Shown here: positions 15,960 to 23,861 of the stretch, piece after piece
How the letters are laid out: the number at the start of each line of letters is the position of its first letter
Numbering within the stretch: position 1 is the stretch's first letter
Assembly (NCBI RefSeq): GCF_001698815.1
Contig: NZ_LGSI01000072.1
Coordinates: 1 to 64,000, forward strand
Reading direction: 5' to 3'
From: Pseudomonas syringae
GTDB lineage: Bacteria > Pseudomonadota > Gammaproteobacteria > Pseudomonadales > Pseudomonadaceae
DNA length: 64,000 bases
The notes under the pieces: generated by a model
The model's input: the letters and a program-made list of their open reading frames with translations, nothing else
Database searches by the model: none
What the model was told of the DNA's origin: nothing
Position numbers and translations under genes: made by a program

Positions 15960-17213
15960 TTAAACAGGCGCTTTCTGTACTTCCGCTTCTTCCACTACAT
16001 CCCGCATCCGGTCGCGATTGGCCAGGGTCGGGAACAGTTTGATCCAGATTCCGGTCACCGCCAGGGTGCCGACGCCGCCCAGCACTACTGCCGGAACGGT
16101 ACCCAGCCAATGCGCGGTCAAGCCGGATTCGAACTCCCCCAGCTGATTGGATGCGCCAATGAACAGCCCGTTGACCGCGCTGACGCGGCCGCGCATTTCA
16201 TCCGGGGTTTCCAGTTGCACGAAAGAGGCGCGGATCACCATGCTGATCATGTCCGCAGCGCCCAGCACGACCAGAACCGCCAGGGAAAACCAGAACGACG
16301 TCGACAAGCCGAACGCGATAGTCGCCACGCCAAACACACCCACGGCGGTGAACATCACGCGTCCGACATTACGCTCGACGTTGAAGTGCGCGAGCCACAA
16401 CGACATGCCCAACGCGCCCACTGCCGGCGCCGACCGCAACAGCCCAAGCCCCCAAGGACCGGTCAGCAGGATATCGCTGGCGAATACCGGCAACAGCGCA
16501 GTCGCGCCGCCGAGCAGGACCGCAAAAAGGTCCAGGGAAATCGCGCCGAGCACGTCCGGGCGGCTGCGGATAAAGCGAATCCCGGCCATCAGCGAATCGA
16601 ACGTTGCCTTGCCCTTGTTCAGCGCCATCTGGCGAGCGGGCAGGCTTAGCATCAACACGCAGGCAATCACATACAGCAGCACGGTCGGGCCGTAGACCCA
16701 ACTGCTGCCGAATGCATAAAGAAAACCGCCCAGCGCTGGCGCGACGATGGTCGCGGTTTGCTGTGCTGACTGCGCCGACGCTACCGCCCGTGGAAACAGC
16801 GAACTGGGTACGATGCTCGGCAGCAGCGCTTGGGTCGCAGGCATTTCAAAGGAACGGGACGCGCCGAGGGCAAACGCCAGAATGAAGATCATCTCCCGCG
16901 TCACACTGTTCGTGGTGCTGCCGATGAACAGCGCCAGAGCGATTAATGCCTGGGCGGTCTGGCATAGCGCGGCGATCTTGCGTCGATCGTACCGATCCGC
17001 AACGTGACCGGTGTGCAACATGAACAGCACGCGGGGCGCGAACTCCACGAGCCCGATCAGACCCAGGTCCAGGACGTTGCCGGTCAGCTGATAAAGATTC
17101 CAGCCAATGGCCACCGTCAGCATCTGAAAACCACTGGCGGTGAAGATACGGGCGAACCAGAAAGCGACGAACGGACGATGATTGCGCAACAGAACGGGGG
17201 CTTGAGTCGGCAT
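15960..17213 (-). CDS. MFS transporter, EntS-like (MFS_3 family)
   Basis: A 417-residue inner-membrane protein with about 12 hydrophobic segments, of the enterobactin-exporter-like branch. Typical are the first segment region FVAFWFARIFTASGFQM, the loop GHVADRYDRRK (MFS motif A, about 69-79) and SFEMPATQALLPSIVP, which is strongly conserved in this group. The C-terminal block ETPDEMRGRVSAVNGLFIG is also characteristic. Single gene, reading towards the REPIN and the hydrolase gene. It shares a 407-base upstream region with cioA. EntS homologues export siderophores or drugs, but nothing here ties this one to a siderophore. Confidence 0.85.
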   Translation of the reverse strand: MPTQAPVLLRNHRPFVAFWFARIFTASGFQMLTVAIGWNLYQLTGNVLDLGLIGLVEFAPRVLFMLHTGHVADRYDRRKIAALCQTAQALIALALFIGSTTNSVTREMIFILAFALGASRSFEMPATQALLPSIVPSSLFPRAVASAQSAQQTATIVAPALGGFLYAFGSSWVYGPTVLLYVIACVLMLSLPARQMALNKGKATFDSLMAGIRFIRSRPDVLGAISLDLFAVLLGGATALLPVFASDILLTGPWGLGLLRSAPAVGALGMSLWLAHFNVERNVGRVMFTAVGVFGVATIAFGLSTSFWFSLAVLVVLGAADMISMVIRASFVQLETPDEMRGRVSAVNGLFIGASNQLGEFESGLTAHWLGTVPAVVLGGVGTLAVTGIWIKLFPTLANRDRMRDVVEEAEVQKAPV

Positions 17214-17620
17214 GAGCTACAGCGGCCTGGCGGGGGGATGGCCGAGATTATCACTTTGTAACAATGCATTGCGTGAAACTAAGGCCGATGCTGCCGGGTT
17301 TTTTTGCGGTAGACGCGCCGGTTACAAATTCCAGTTCGATGTCAGAAAACTCCGAAGGCCAGGCTGGGCGGGCCTTTGCGGGGTGAGGCAAGACGTCACG
17401 CGACAAAAGACCACACAGAGCACGCGTTCAAATAGGTCTACTCTTTGATCGTTGGTTGACCTGCGTCAATGCGCGTAAAGCAATCGTGTGTCGGCGCAAC
17501 CAACAGATCCCCCATGCCGGAAACAACACAGAACAATTCCACCCTGCCGTGCTCCATATTTGTGGGGGCAGTCGCTGATGGCCTCAAGTCACCAGCTGTA
17601 TAACCTGAAGAGGAAGACCT
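17214..17620. other. 407-base divergent promoter region between MFS gene and cioA
   Basis: Contains the ANR-type box at 17456-17469 and no REP. A T-rich run (near 17300) is not preceded by a clear hairpin. No coding region recognised. Confidence 0.6.
17456..17469. promoter_or_regulatory. ANR/Dnr-type box before cioA
   Basis: TTGAC-CTGC-GTCAA is a perfect dyad fitting the FNR/ANR consensus TTGAY-N4-RTCAA, about 150 bases before the cioA start. ANR is known to repress cioAB at low oxygen in P. aeruginosa. The position is consistent, but the transcription start is not visible. Confidence 0.55.
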
Positions 17621-19063
17621 ATGTTCGGTTTGGAGGCAATTGATCTCGCCCGAATTCAGTTCGCGTTCACCATTTCGTTCCACATTCTGTTTCCTGCCAT
17701 CACCATTGGTCTGGCAAGTTACCTGGCTGTGCTCGAAGGGCTGTGGCTGAAGACCCGTGAAGATGTCTACCGTGACCTGTACCATTTCTGGTCGAAGATC
17801 TTTGCCGTCAACTTCGGTATGGGTGTGGTTTCCGGGTTGGTCATGGCGTATCAGTTCGGCACCAACTGGAGCCGGTTTTCGGATTTCGCGGGGGCTGTCA
17901 CCGGTCCGCTGCTGACCTACGAGGTGCTGACAGCGTTCTTCCTCGAAGCAGGCTTCCTCGGCGTCATGTTGTTCGGCTGGAATCGGGTCGGTCGCAACCT
18001 GCACTTCTTCTCGACGGTCATGGTGGCTATCGGCACCTTGATTTCGACCTTCTGGATTCTGTCTTCCAATAGCTGGATGCAGACCCCGCAGGGCTTTGAA
18101 ATCGTCGACGGCCGGGTGATCCCTACCGACTGGTTCGCCGTGGTGTTCAATCCATCGTTCCCTTACCGCCTGGCGCACATGTCTGTGGCAGCGTTCGTGG
18201 CAACGGCATTCTTCGTGGGTTCGTCGGCGGCCTGGCATCTGCTGCGTGGTCGCGACACGCCGCCCATACGCAAGATGCTTTCCATGGCCATGTGGATGGC
18301 GCTGCTGGTCGCGCCGGTGCAGGCCGTGATCGGCGACTTCCATGGTCTGAATACCCTTGAACATCAGCCGGCGAAAATTGCCGCGATTGAAGGTCACTGG
18401 GAAAACGTCGGTGACGAGCCGACGCCGTTGATCCTGTTCGGCCTGCCGAACATGAAAACTGAAACAACTGACTTTGCCGTGGAAATCCCGTATCTGGGCA
18501 GCCTGATCCTGACCCACAGTCTGGACAAGCAAGTCCCGGCGCTCAAGGAATTCAAGCCTGAAGACCGGCCAAATTCGACCATTGTGTTCTGGTCGTTCCG
18601 GGTAATGGTCGGCCTCGGCTTCCTGATGATTTTCACCGGACTGTGGAGTCTTTGGCTGCGCAAGCGTGACGCGCTCTACAAATCCCGTCCGTTCCTGTAT
18701 CTGGCGCTGTGGATGGGGCCGTCGGGCCTGATTGCGATTCTGGCGGGCTGGATCACCACCGAAGTCGGTCGTCAGCCTTGGGTCGTCTACGGCCTGATGC
18801 GTACCAAGGACGCCTCGTCCGGGCACAGCATCGAGCAGATGACTTTTACTCTGGTGCTGTTTGTCGTGGTGTATTTCCTGCTGTTTGGTACCGGCCTTGG
18901 CTACATGATGCGTCTGGTGCGCAAAGGTCCGGTGGTCAACGAAGGCGATACGCCCAAACACGGCGGCCCTGGTCAGAAACGTACTCCGGCTCGTCCGCTC
19001 TCCGCCGCTGAAGAAGGCGCCGAAGACCACGTCAATCAAGACAGCCTGAGCAAGGAGCATTAA
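17621..19063 (+). CDS. cioA: cyanide-insensitive cytochrome bd-type oxidase subunit I
   Basis: A 480-residue inner-membrane quinol oxidase subunit binding three hemes. His21 and His186 match the E. coli CydA heme ligands His19 and His186, and Met329 (FRVMVGLG) is the likely third ligand. Lys252 and Glu257, needed for quinol oxidation, are at the same numbers as in CydA. GRQPW is at 383-387. The Q-loop is short, as in the CIO type. RBS GAGGA. It is followed after 3 bases by subunit II, then a DUF2474 gene. The enzyme reduces oxygen to water and resists cyanide; many Pseudomonas use it under low iron or cyanogenic conditions. Confidence 0.95.
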   Translation: MFGLEAIDLARIQFAFTISFHILFPAITIGLASYLAVLEGLWLKTREDVYRDLYHFWSKIFAVNFGMGVVSGLVMAYQFGTNWSRFSDFAGAVTGPLLTYEVLTAFFLEAGFLGVMLFGWNRVGRNLHFFSTVMVAIGTLISTFWILSSNSWMQTPQGFEIVDGRVIPTDWFAVVFNPSFPYRLAHMSVAAFVATAFFVGSSAAWHLLRGRDTPPIRKMLSMAMWMALLVAPVQAVIGDFHGLNTLEHQPAKIAAIEGHWENVGDEPTPLILFGLPNMKTETTDFAVEIPYLGSLILTHSLDKQVPALKEFKPEDRPNSTIVFWSFRVMVGLGFLMIFTGLWSLWLRKRDALYKSRPFLYLALWMGPSGLIAILAGWITTEVGRQPWVVYGLMRTKDASSGHSIEQMTFTLVLFVVVYFLLFGTGLGYMMRLVRKGPVVNEGDTPKHGGPGQKRTPARPLSAAEEGAEDHVNQDSLSKEH

Positions 19064-19066
19064 GCC

Positions 19067-20074
19067 ATGGGTATTGATCTTCCGCTGATTTGGGCCGTCA
19101 TCATCATCTTCGGCATCATGATGTATGTCGTGATGGACGGCTTTGACCTTGGCATCGGTATCCTCTTCCCGTTCATGAAGGAAGAGCACGATCGCGATGT
19201 GATGATGAACACCGTCGCGCCCGTCTGGGACGGCAACGAAACCTGGCTGGTCCTTGGGGGCGCGGGTTTGTTCGGCGCATTCCCGCTGGCTTACTCGGTG
19301 GTGTTGTCGGCGCTTTATCTGCCATTGATCCTGATGCTGATCGGGCTGATTTTCCGCGGCGTTGCCTTCGAGTTCCGTTTCAAGGCCACCGCCGCCAAGC
19401 GTCACTTGTGGGACAAGGCCTTTATTGGCGGCTCGCTGACGGCCACGTTCTTCCAGGGGGTCGCGCTGGGGGCGTTTATTGATGGCTTCCCGGTGGTCAA
19501 CCGGCAATTCGCTGGCGGTTCACTGGACTGGCTCACACCGTTCACGATGTTCTGCGGCGTGGCGTTGATTGTTGCCTATGCGCTGCTGGGCTGTACCTGG
19601 CTGATCATGAAGACCGAAGGCGCGTTGCAAAAGGCGATGCATGATCTGGCTCGTCCGTTGGCCTTTGCGGTTCTGGCCGTGATCGGCATTGTCAGTCTCT
19701 GGACGCCGCTGGCCCACCCGGACATCGCCAATCGCTGGTTTACCCTGCCGAATCTGTTCTGGTTCCTGCCAGTACCGATTCTGGTGCTGGTGACGATGTA
19801 CGGTCTGTTCAAGGCAGTGGCCCGCAATGCGAACTACACGCCGTTCCTGCTGACGCTGGTGCTGATTTTCCTCGGCTACAGCGGCTTGGGTATCAGCTTG
19901 TGGCCGAACATCGTGCCGCCCTCGATTTCCATCTGGGACGCCGCTTCGCCACCGCAGAGCCAGGGTTTCATGCTGGTCGGGACGCTGTTCATCATCCCGT
20001 TCATCCTGGGTTACACCTTCTGGAGCTACTACGTGTTCCGCGGCAAGGTCACCCAGGAAGATGGCTATCACTAG
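19067..20074 (+). CDS. cioB: cyanide-insensitive cytochrome bd-type oxidase subunit II
   Basis: A 335-residue multi-pass membrane partner of CioA. It begins with the CydB hallmark YVVMDGFDLGIGILFPF near the N-terminus and has NTVAPVWDGNETWLVLGGAGLFGAFP, typical of subunit II, in the next segment. About eight hydrophobic helices follow, and FWSYYVFRGKV closes the protein. The length is usual for CioB. It starts 3 bases after cioA, clearly one operon. A 52-base gap leads to the small DUF2474 gene. Confidence 0.95.
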   Translation: MGIDLPLIWAVIIIFGIMMYVVMDGFDLGIGILFPFMKEEHDRDVMMNTVAPVWDGNETWLVLGGAGLFGAFPLAYSVVLSALYLPLILMLIGLIFRGVAFEFRFKATAAKRHLWDKAFIGGSLTATFFQGVALGAFIDGFPVVNRQFAGGSLDWLTPFTMFCGVALIVAYALLGCTWLIMKTEGALQKAMHDLARPLAFAVLAVIGIVSLWTPLAHPDIANRWFTLPNLFWFLPVPILVLVTMYGLFKAVARNANYTPFLLTLVLIFLGYSGLGISLWPNIVPPSISIWDAASPPQSQGFMLVGTLFIIPFILGYTFWSYYVFRGKVTQEDGYH

Positions 20075-20126
20075 CAGACAGGCCTCCGGCGCTCAGCGTC
20101 GGAGCCATTGATAGAGGAGATTGGCG

Positions 20127-20297
20127 ATGTCTGGCAAAGAATCTTTTCATGACGACCAGGACCCGGCCCTGAAAAAGCCGCTCTGGCAGCGCGTGGCCTG
20201 GTTGATCGGTATCTGGGCGGGCAGTGTGTTCGCCCTGTATATCGTCGCCTACCTGCTGCGGATGTTCATGACCGCCGCAGGTATGCGCACGCATTGA
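20127..20297 (+). CDS. DUF2474 small membrane protein of the CIO operon
   Basis: A 56-residue protein: a charged N-terminus (to about residue 18), then one transmembrane helix (WLIGIWAGSVFALYIVAYLL, about 25-44) and a short tail. The pattern W-x-G-x-W-x-G-S-V matches DUF2474 proteins that accompany cioAB. The ATG has AGAGGAGA upstream. By position and shape it is comparable to CydX/CydS, the small third subunits of bd oxidases, so a role in assembly or stability of CioAB is inferred. It is followed by two hairpin terminators. Confidence 0.85.
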   Translation: MSGKESFHDDQDPALKKPLWQRVAWLIGIWAGSVFALYIVAYLLRMFMTAAGMRTH

Positions 20298-20310
20298 CAC
20301 GAATCCCATC

Positions 20311-20362
20311 CCGCGCTCACTGGGCGCGGCTTTTATAACCCTCCGTCTGGAGGGTTTTTTTT
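20311..20362 (+). terminator. tandem terminators after the cio operon
   Basis: First hairpin CCGCGC...GCGCGG followed by CTTTTA (20311-20335). Second hairpin AACCCTCC-GTCT-GGAGGGTT followed by a long T run (20337-20362). The second ends four bases before the rlmG stop codon on the other strand. Confidence 0.9.
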
Positions 20363-20365
20363 GCT

Positions 20366-21490
20366 TTATTTGCGGACTTTGAGAATCACGAACTTCGGCG
20401 TGGCAGCCACTTGCTCGACACCGCGAAACAGTCGCGCCAGCTTGCTGTGATAGCCCAGATGGCGGTTGCCGACCACATACAGCGCGCCCCCGACGACCAG
20501 CGCCGAGCGGGCCTGTTGAAACATGCGCCAGGCGAGGAAATCGCCGACCACCTGTTGCTGGTGAAAGGGCGGGTTGCACAGCACCACGTCGAGGGAATCG
20601 GGTTCCTGGCTGGCGAGCCCGTCATCGGCGCGGATGACTGCTTCGCGCTCGCCCATTGCCGTTTTCCAGTTCTGCGCAGCCGACTGCACGGCCATGAACG
20701 ACTCGTCCACCAGCGTGTAATGGGCTTGCGGATTAGCCAGCGCGCTGGCAATCGCCAGTACGCCATTGCCACAACCCAGATCGGCGACTCGCGCTGAGCC
20801 GAGGTTTTTCGGCAGATACGGCAAAAATGCGCGCGTGCCGATGTCCAGGCCTTCGCGGCAGAAGACGTTGGCGTGGTTGGCCAGTTCGATGGCGGGATCA
20901 TCAAGCTTATAGGTGGTCGGGTAGGGCGAAGGCTGGAATTCGCCGGGTTGCGGCGTGGCAAACAGCAACCGTGCTTTCTTGACTGCCAGTGAGGCGGTCA
21001 CCGGGCCGACATATTGCTCAAGCAACTCTCCGGCGGCCCGTGGCAGATGCTTGACCATGGCCGCAGCCACGACCCGCGCGCCCGGCGCCAGCTGGCCTTG
21101 CAGGCGGATAAGCTGTTCTTCCAGCAGCGCGAGGGTTTTCGGCACCCGGATCAGCACCCAGTCAAATGGTCCCTGCAGCGGCTCGCTCGCCGGAATCATC
21201 GGCACCGAGTCGTAAGCCATGTTGTTGCGGATCAGATTCTTTTCCAGGCCGTGAGCGGCCAGGAACGAATCCGTGCTGCTGATGACCGTTGCATGTTGCG
21301 CGAGGCTAACCGCCAGTGCGCCGAAGCTGTCGTTGAGCACCAGCACCCGGCTCTGCAATGTCACGCCATGCTCGGCCACGTGATTGAGCAAGTATTCATC
21401 GGCAGCGTCAAACGCCTGCAATGGCTCATCTTGCTGTTCCGGTTGGCGTATCAGATCGAGCTGGGCAAAGGGTGTGATAAGCAGGGGCAT
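20366..21490 (-). CDS. rlmG: 23S rRNA (guanine(1835)-N(2))-methyltransferase RlmG
   Basis: A 374-residue two-domain methyltransferase that modifies G1835 of 23S rRNA. The SAM site is VADLGCGNGVLAIASAL and the catalytic motif for exocyclic amines is CNPPFHQQQ, both in the C-terminal half. The N-terminal half is the degenerate methyltransferase-like domain usual for RlmG/RsmC. Single gene convergent with the cio operon. Confidence 0.93.
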   Translation of the reverse strand: MPLLITPFAQLDLIRQPEQQDEPLQAFDAADEYLLNHVAEHGVTLQSRVLVLNDSFGALAVSLAQHATVISSTDSFLAAHGLEKNLIRNNMAYDSVPMIPASEPLQGPFDWVLIRVPKTLALLEEQLIRLQGQLAPGARVVAAAMVKHLPRAAGELLEQYVGPVTASLAVKKARLLFATPQPGEFQPSPYPTTYKLDDPAIELANHANVFCREGLDIGTRAFLPYLPKNLGSARVADLGCGNGVLAIASALANPQAHYTLVDESFMAVQSAAQNWKTAMGEREAVIRADDGLASQEPDSLDVVLCNPPFHQQQVVGDFLAWRMFQQARSALVVGGALYVVGNRHLGYHSKLARLFRGVEQVAATPKFVILKVRK

Positions 21491-21610
21491 GGGCAGGCAA
21501 ACTCAGGGGCAATCAACGTGTTGTCACATAAGCCCATGGTGCGCGGGCTCGCAGAAGACGGTGATTTTACGTGCTTTTTGCTGCTTGGCACTCTGTCGTT
21601 TGTCCTTTGC

Positions 21611-21844
21611 TCAGAACATGCCGCTTAGCGCAGCCTGCACCACCGCCGAGATTTTGTTGCACGCGCCCATTTTTTGCACAGCGTTTGCCACGTGGAAGTG
21701 TACGGTTCGTTCTTTCATGCTGAGGATGATGGCGATATCTGCCGCCGTCTTGCCCTCGGCGGACCATCGCAGAATTTCTATTTCTCGTGGAGTCAGGTGC
21801 TTGTCAGACACACCCTGCAATGAGCTGACTGAACTTCTATCCAT
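21611..21844 (-). CDS. LuxR-type HTH-only regulator
   Basis: A 77-residue protein that is almost entirely a GerE/LuxR helix-turn-helix (LTPREIEILRWSAEGKTAADIA, then KERTVHFHVANAVQKMG). No autoinducer-binding or receiver domain precedes it. The ATG at 21844 has GGAGG five bases away, better than the GTG 24 bases upstream. The HTH resembles that of acyl-homoserine-lactone LuxR proteins more than NarL types. It could be a stand-alone regulator like GerE or the remains of a larger one; upstream DNA shows no matching N-terminal domain. It diverges from fpr with a 36-base palindrome between. Confidence 0.75.
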   Translation of the reverse strand: MDRSSVSSLQGVSDKHLTPREIEILRWSAEGKTAADIAIILSMKERTVHFHVANAVQKMGACNKISAVVQAALSGMF

Positions 21845-22191
21845 TCTCGCCTCCGTGCTGCCTTTCACTCATTCCATGCGTCGAGACTCCAAGTGTAGGA
21901 AAAAACATCGAGGGAAATTTGGCGCTGAAAGGCTTGTGGACGGATGGATGCTGGCATTTATGGCCTGCTCCCGCCGGTGTAAAGATTTACACCGGCGGGA
22001 GCTGCGTGTCACTGCGGTTACGCCAAATTCAAGTCCGGATGCGGACCGTCTCGCGATAGCCGCAAGAGTGAAAGATTCTAAAACTTCAGCTTGTTTGGCG
22101 GCCTGAAGGGATACCACTACAAACCGGTGGTGTTTATCTGCAAGGCTTTGCGGGACACTGATCACCTTCTTTTCTTGCTTGCAGGTTGACC
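21845..22191. other. 347-base divergent region between the HTH gene and fpr
   Basis: Dominated by the perfect 36-base palindrome (21967-22002). No REP element and no convincing reading frame. Confidence 0.5.
21967..22002. repeat. 36-base perfect palindrome
   Basis: Arms GCTCCCGCCGGTGTAAA and TTTACACCGGCGGGAGC are exact complements of 17 bases with only GA between them. There is no T run, so it is not a typical terminator. It sits about 120 bases before the HTH gene and 190 before fpr. The inner GTGTAAA/TTTACAC could be a protein site; the whole could fold as cruciform or RNA hairpin. Confidence 0.85.
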
Positions 22192-22968
22192 ATGACCGCC
22201 AGTGCAGACAAATTCACTCGGCAAACCCTGCTGAATGTGACGCCACTCACCCCCAGCCTGTTTACCCTGCGCACCACGCGCGATGCGGGCTTCCGCTTCC
22301 GGGCTGGGCAGTTCGCACGCCTGGGTGTCACCAAGGCTGACGGCAGTGTTGTGTGGCGTGCCTACTCGATGGTTTCGTCGCCTCATGACGAGTTCCTGGA
22401 GTTCTTCTCCATCGTCGTGCCAGACGGCGAGTTCACCAGCGAGCTCAGCCGGCTGCGCGAAGGCGATTCGTTGCTGATCGAAAAACAGGCATTCGGTTAT
22501 CTGACGCTGGATCGTTTTGTCGATGGCCGTGACTTGTGGCTTTTATCCACCGGCACCGGCATCGCCCCCTTTCTGTCGATCCTGCAGGATTTCGAGGTGT
22601 GGGAAAAATTTGAACGAATCATTCTGGTCTACAGCGTGCGCGAGGCCAAAGAGCTGGCGTATCAGGAGCTGATTGCAACCCTGACCGAGCGCGATTACCT
22701 GGCTGAATATGCCGACAAATTCCTGTTCCTGCCTCTCGTGACCCGCGAACATCCACCTGGCATGTTGCACGGGCGGATTACTCACCTGCTGGAAAGCGGC
22801 GATCTGGAGAAGGCTGCCGCGCTGGACATGGATGCCGAGCACTCAAGAGTGATGCTGTGCGGTAACCCGCAAATGGTCGAAGACACCCGCGCCCTGCTCA
22901 AGGAGCGCGACATGCAGCTGAGCCTGAGTCGGCGGCCGGGGCAGGTTGCGGTGGAAACGTATTGGTGA
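22192..22968 (+). CDS. fpr: ferredoxin--NADP+ reductase
   Basis: A 258-residue FAD flavoprotein exchanging electrons between NADPH and ferredoxin or flavodoxin. The FAD motif RAYSMVSSP (about residues 58-66) and the NADP motif LLSTGTGIAPFLS are present, and it ends in ETYW, with the C-terminal aromatic residue of the bacterial FprA-like subclass. The ATG lies six bases after GCAGG; an in-frame TTG six bases upstream is less likely. In several Pseudomonas fpr is controlled by the divergently encoded LysR protein FinR; here the divergent gene is instead a LuxR-type HTH. Confidence 0.93.
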   Translation: MTASADKFTRQTLLNVTPLTPSLFTLRTTRDAGFRFRAGQFARLGVTKADGSVVWRAYSMVSSPHDEFLEFFSIVVPDGEFTSELSRLREGDSLLIEKQAFGYLTLDRFVDGRDLWLLSTGTGIAPFLSILQDFEVWEKFERIILVYSVREAKELAYQELIATLTERDYLAEYADKFLFLPLVTREHPPGMLHGRITHLLESGDLEKAAALDMDAEHSRVMLCGNPQMVEDTRALLKERDMQLSLSRRPGQVAVETYW

Positions 22969-23037
22969 AGTCCAGGTGCGTTCTATCAACGGGTGGGAAT
23001 TGATTCGCAAGGCGATCGCGTAGGTCGCGTAGGTTCC

Positions 23038-23125
23038 GTTGGAGCGAGGCTTGCCCGCGAATCAGGCGCCTCAATGGACCAGACATACCGCGTTATCGTT
23101 CTTCGCGGGCAGGCCTCGCTCCAAC
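23038..23125. repeat. REPIN, GAGGCTTGCCCGCG family
   Basis: Arms GTTGGAGCGAGGCTTGCCC and GGGCAGGCCTCGCTCCAAC (one mismatch). The spacer (CAGGCGCCTC, ACCGCGTTATCGTTCTTCG) is shared with the inverted copy at 37177-37264 and resembles 5121-5208. Confidence 0.9.
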
Positions 23126-23220
23126 GGGCCGACGCGAAGAGGGCGGTACATTCGATGCGAATCTGGCGCATCGAATGCCGCTCTCCCGGATAAATCCGGT
23201 TCTACAGTTCTTGCGTCAAA

Positions 23221-23667
23221 TCAAACCGGACGCAACGGATCAACAGTGATCGGCGCCGCAGGTTTGTTTTGCTCTTTCAGCAGATCACGAATTTCACCCA
23301 GCAGGATTTCTTCCTTGCTTGGCGTAGGCGGCAGGGTCGGAGCCTTGGCCTCTTCGCGTTTCAGGCGGTTGATCGCCTTCACGCCCATGAAAATGGCAAA
23401 CGCCACAATGATGAAATCGATCACGGTCTGGATGAATTTGCCGTAGGCCAGCATCACCGCAGGTGTATTACCTTCTCCAGCTCGCAGAACGACTGCAAGG
23501 TCGCTGAAGTCCACGCCGCCAATCAGCAGCCCGAGAGGCGGCATGATTACATCGCCGACGAACGACGAAACGATCTTGCCGAATGCCGCACCAATGATGA
23601 TACCGACGGCCATATCGACCACGTTACCTTTGACGGCAAAGGCTTTGAACTCGCTAAGTACGCTCAT
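23221..23667 (-). CDS. mscL: large-conductance mechanosensitive channel MscL
   Basis: A 148-residue inner-membrane channel that opens under hypo-osmotic shock. The N-terminal MSVLSEFKAFAVKGNVVDMA and first pore helix (GIIIGAAFGKIVSSFVGDVI) are classic, and the second helix is IQTVIDFIIVAFAIFMGV. The C-terminal helix (KEEILLGEIRDLLKEQ) is preceded by an Ala/Pro linker. It is somewhat longer than E. coli MscL (136) owing to the linker and tail. It diverges from radA. Confidence 0.97.
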   Translation of the reverse strand: MSVLSEFKAFAVKGNVVDMAVGIIIGAAFGKIVSSFVGDVIMPPLGLLIGGVDFSDLAVVLRAGEGNTPAVMLAYGKFIQTVIDFIIVAFAIFMGVKAINRLKREEAKAPTLPPTPSKEEILLGEIRDLLKEQNKPAAPITVDPLRPV

Positions 23668-23861
23668 GGGTCATTCCTTGTTACAGATGAGTTTGGTCAA
23701 TGCAGTGTAATTCAGCTCCGCACAACGCGCTTTACCTGCAATCGACCGGGCTCTGGCGCGGAAGTTTTATCGAAACACTCAAAAACATAGGCAATAGAGG
23801 CTCTGGAACGCAGTTGCGGCAACCTGCGTTATGATTGCCGACTTTTACGAATGGGGTTGTC

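Noticed and set aside
17438..19507. Long minus-strand frame opposite cioA and the start of cioB
   Set aside because: Composition typical of an antisense shadow (many His, Arg, Gln); cioA is certain on the other strand.
21869..22165. A missing N-terminal domain of the LuxR-type gene
   Set aside because: The upstream frame is interrupted by the palindrome and shows no autoinducer-binding or receiver features.
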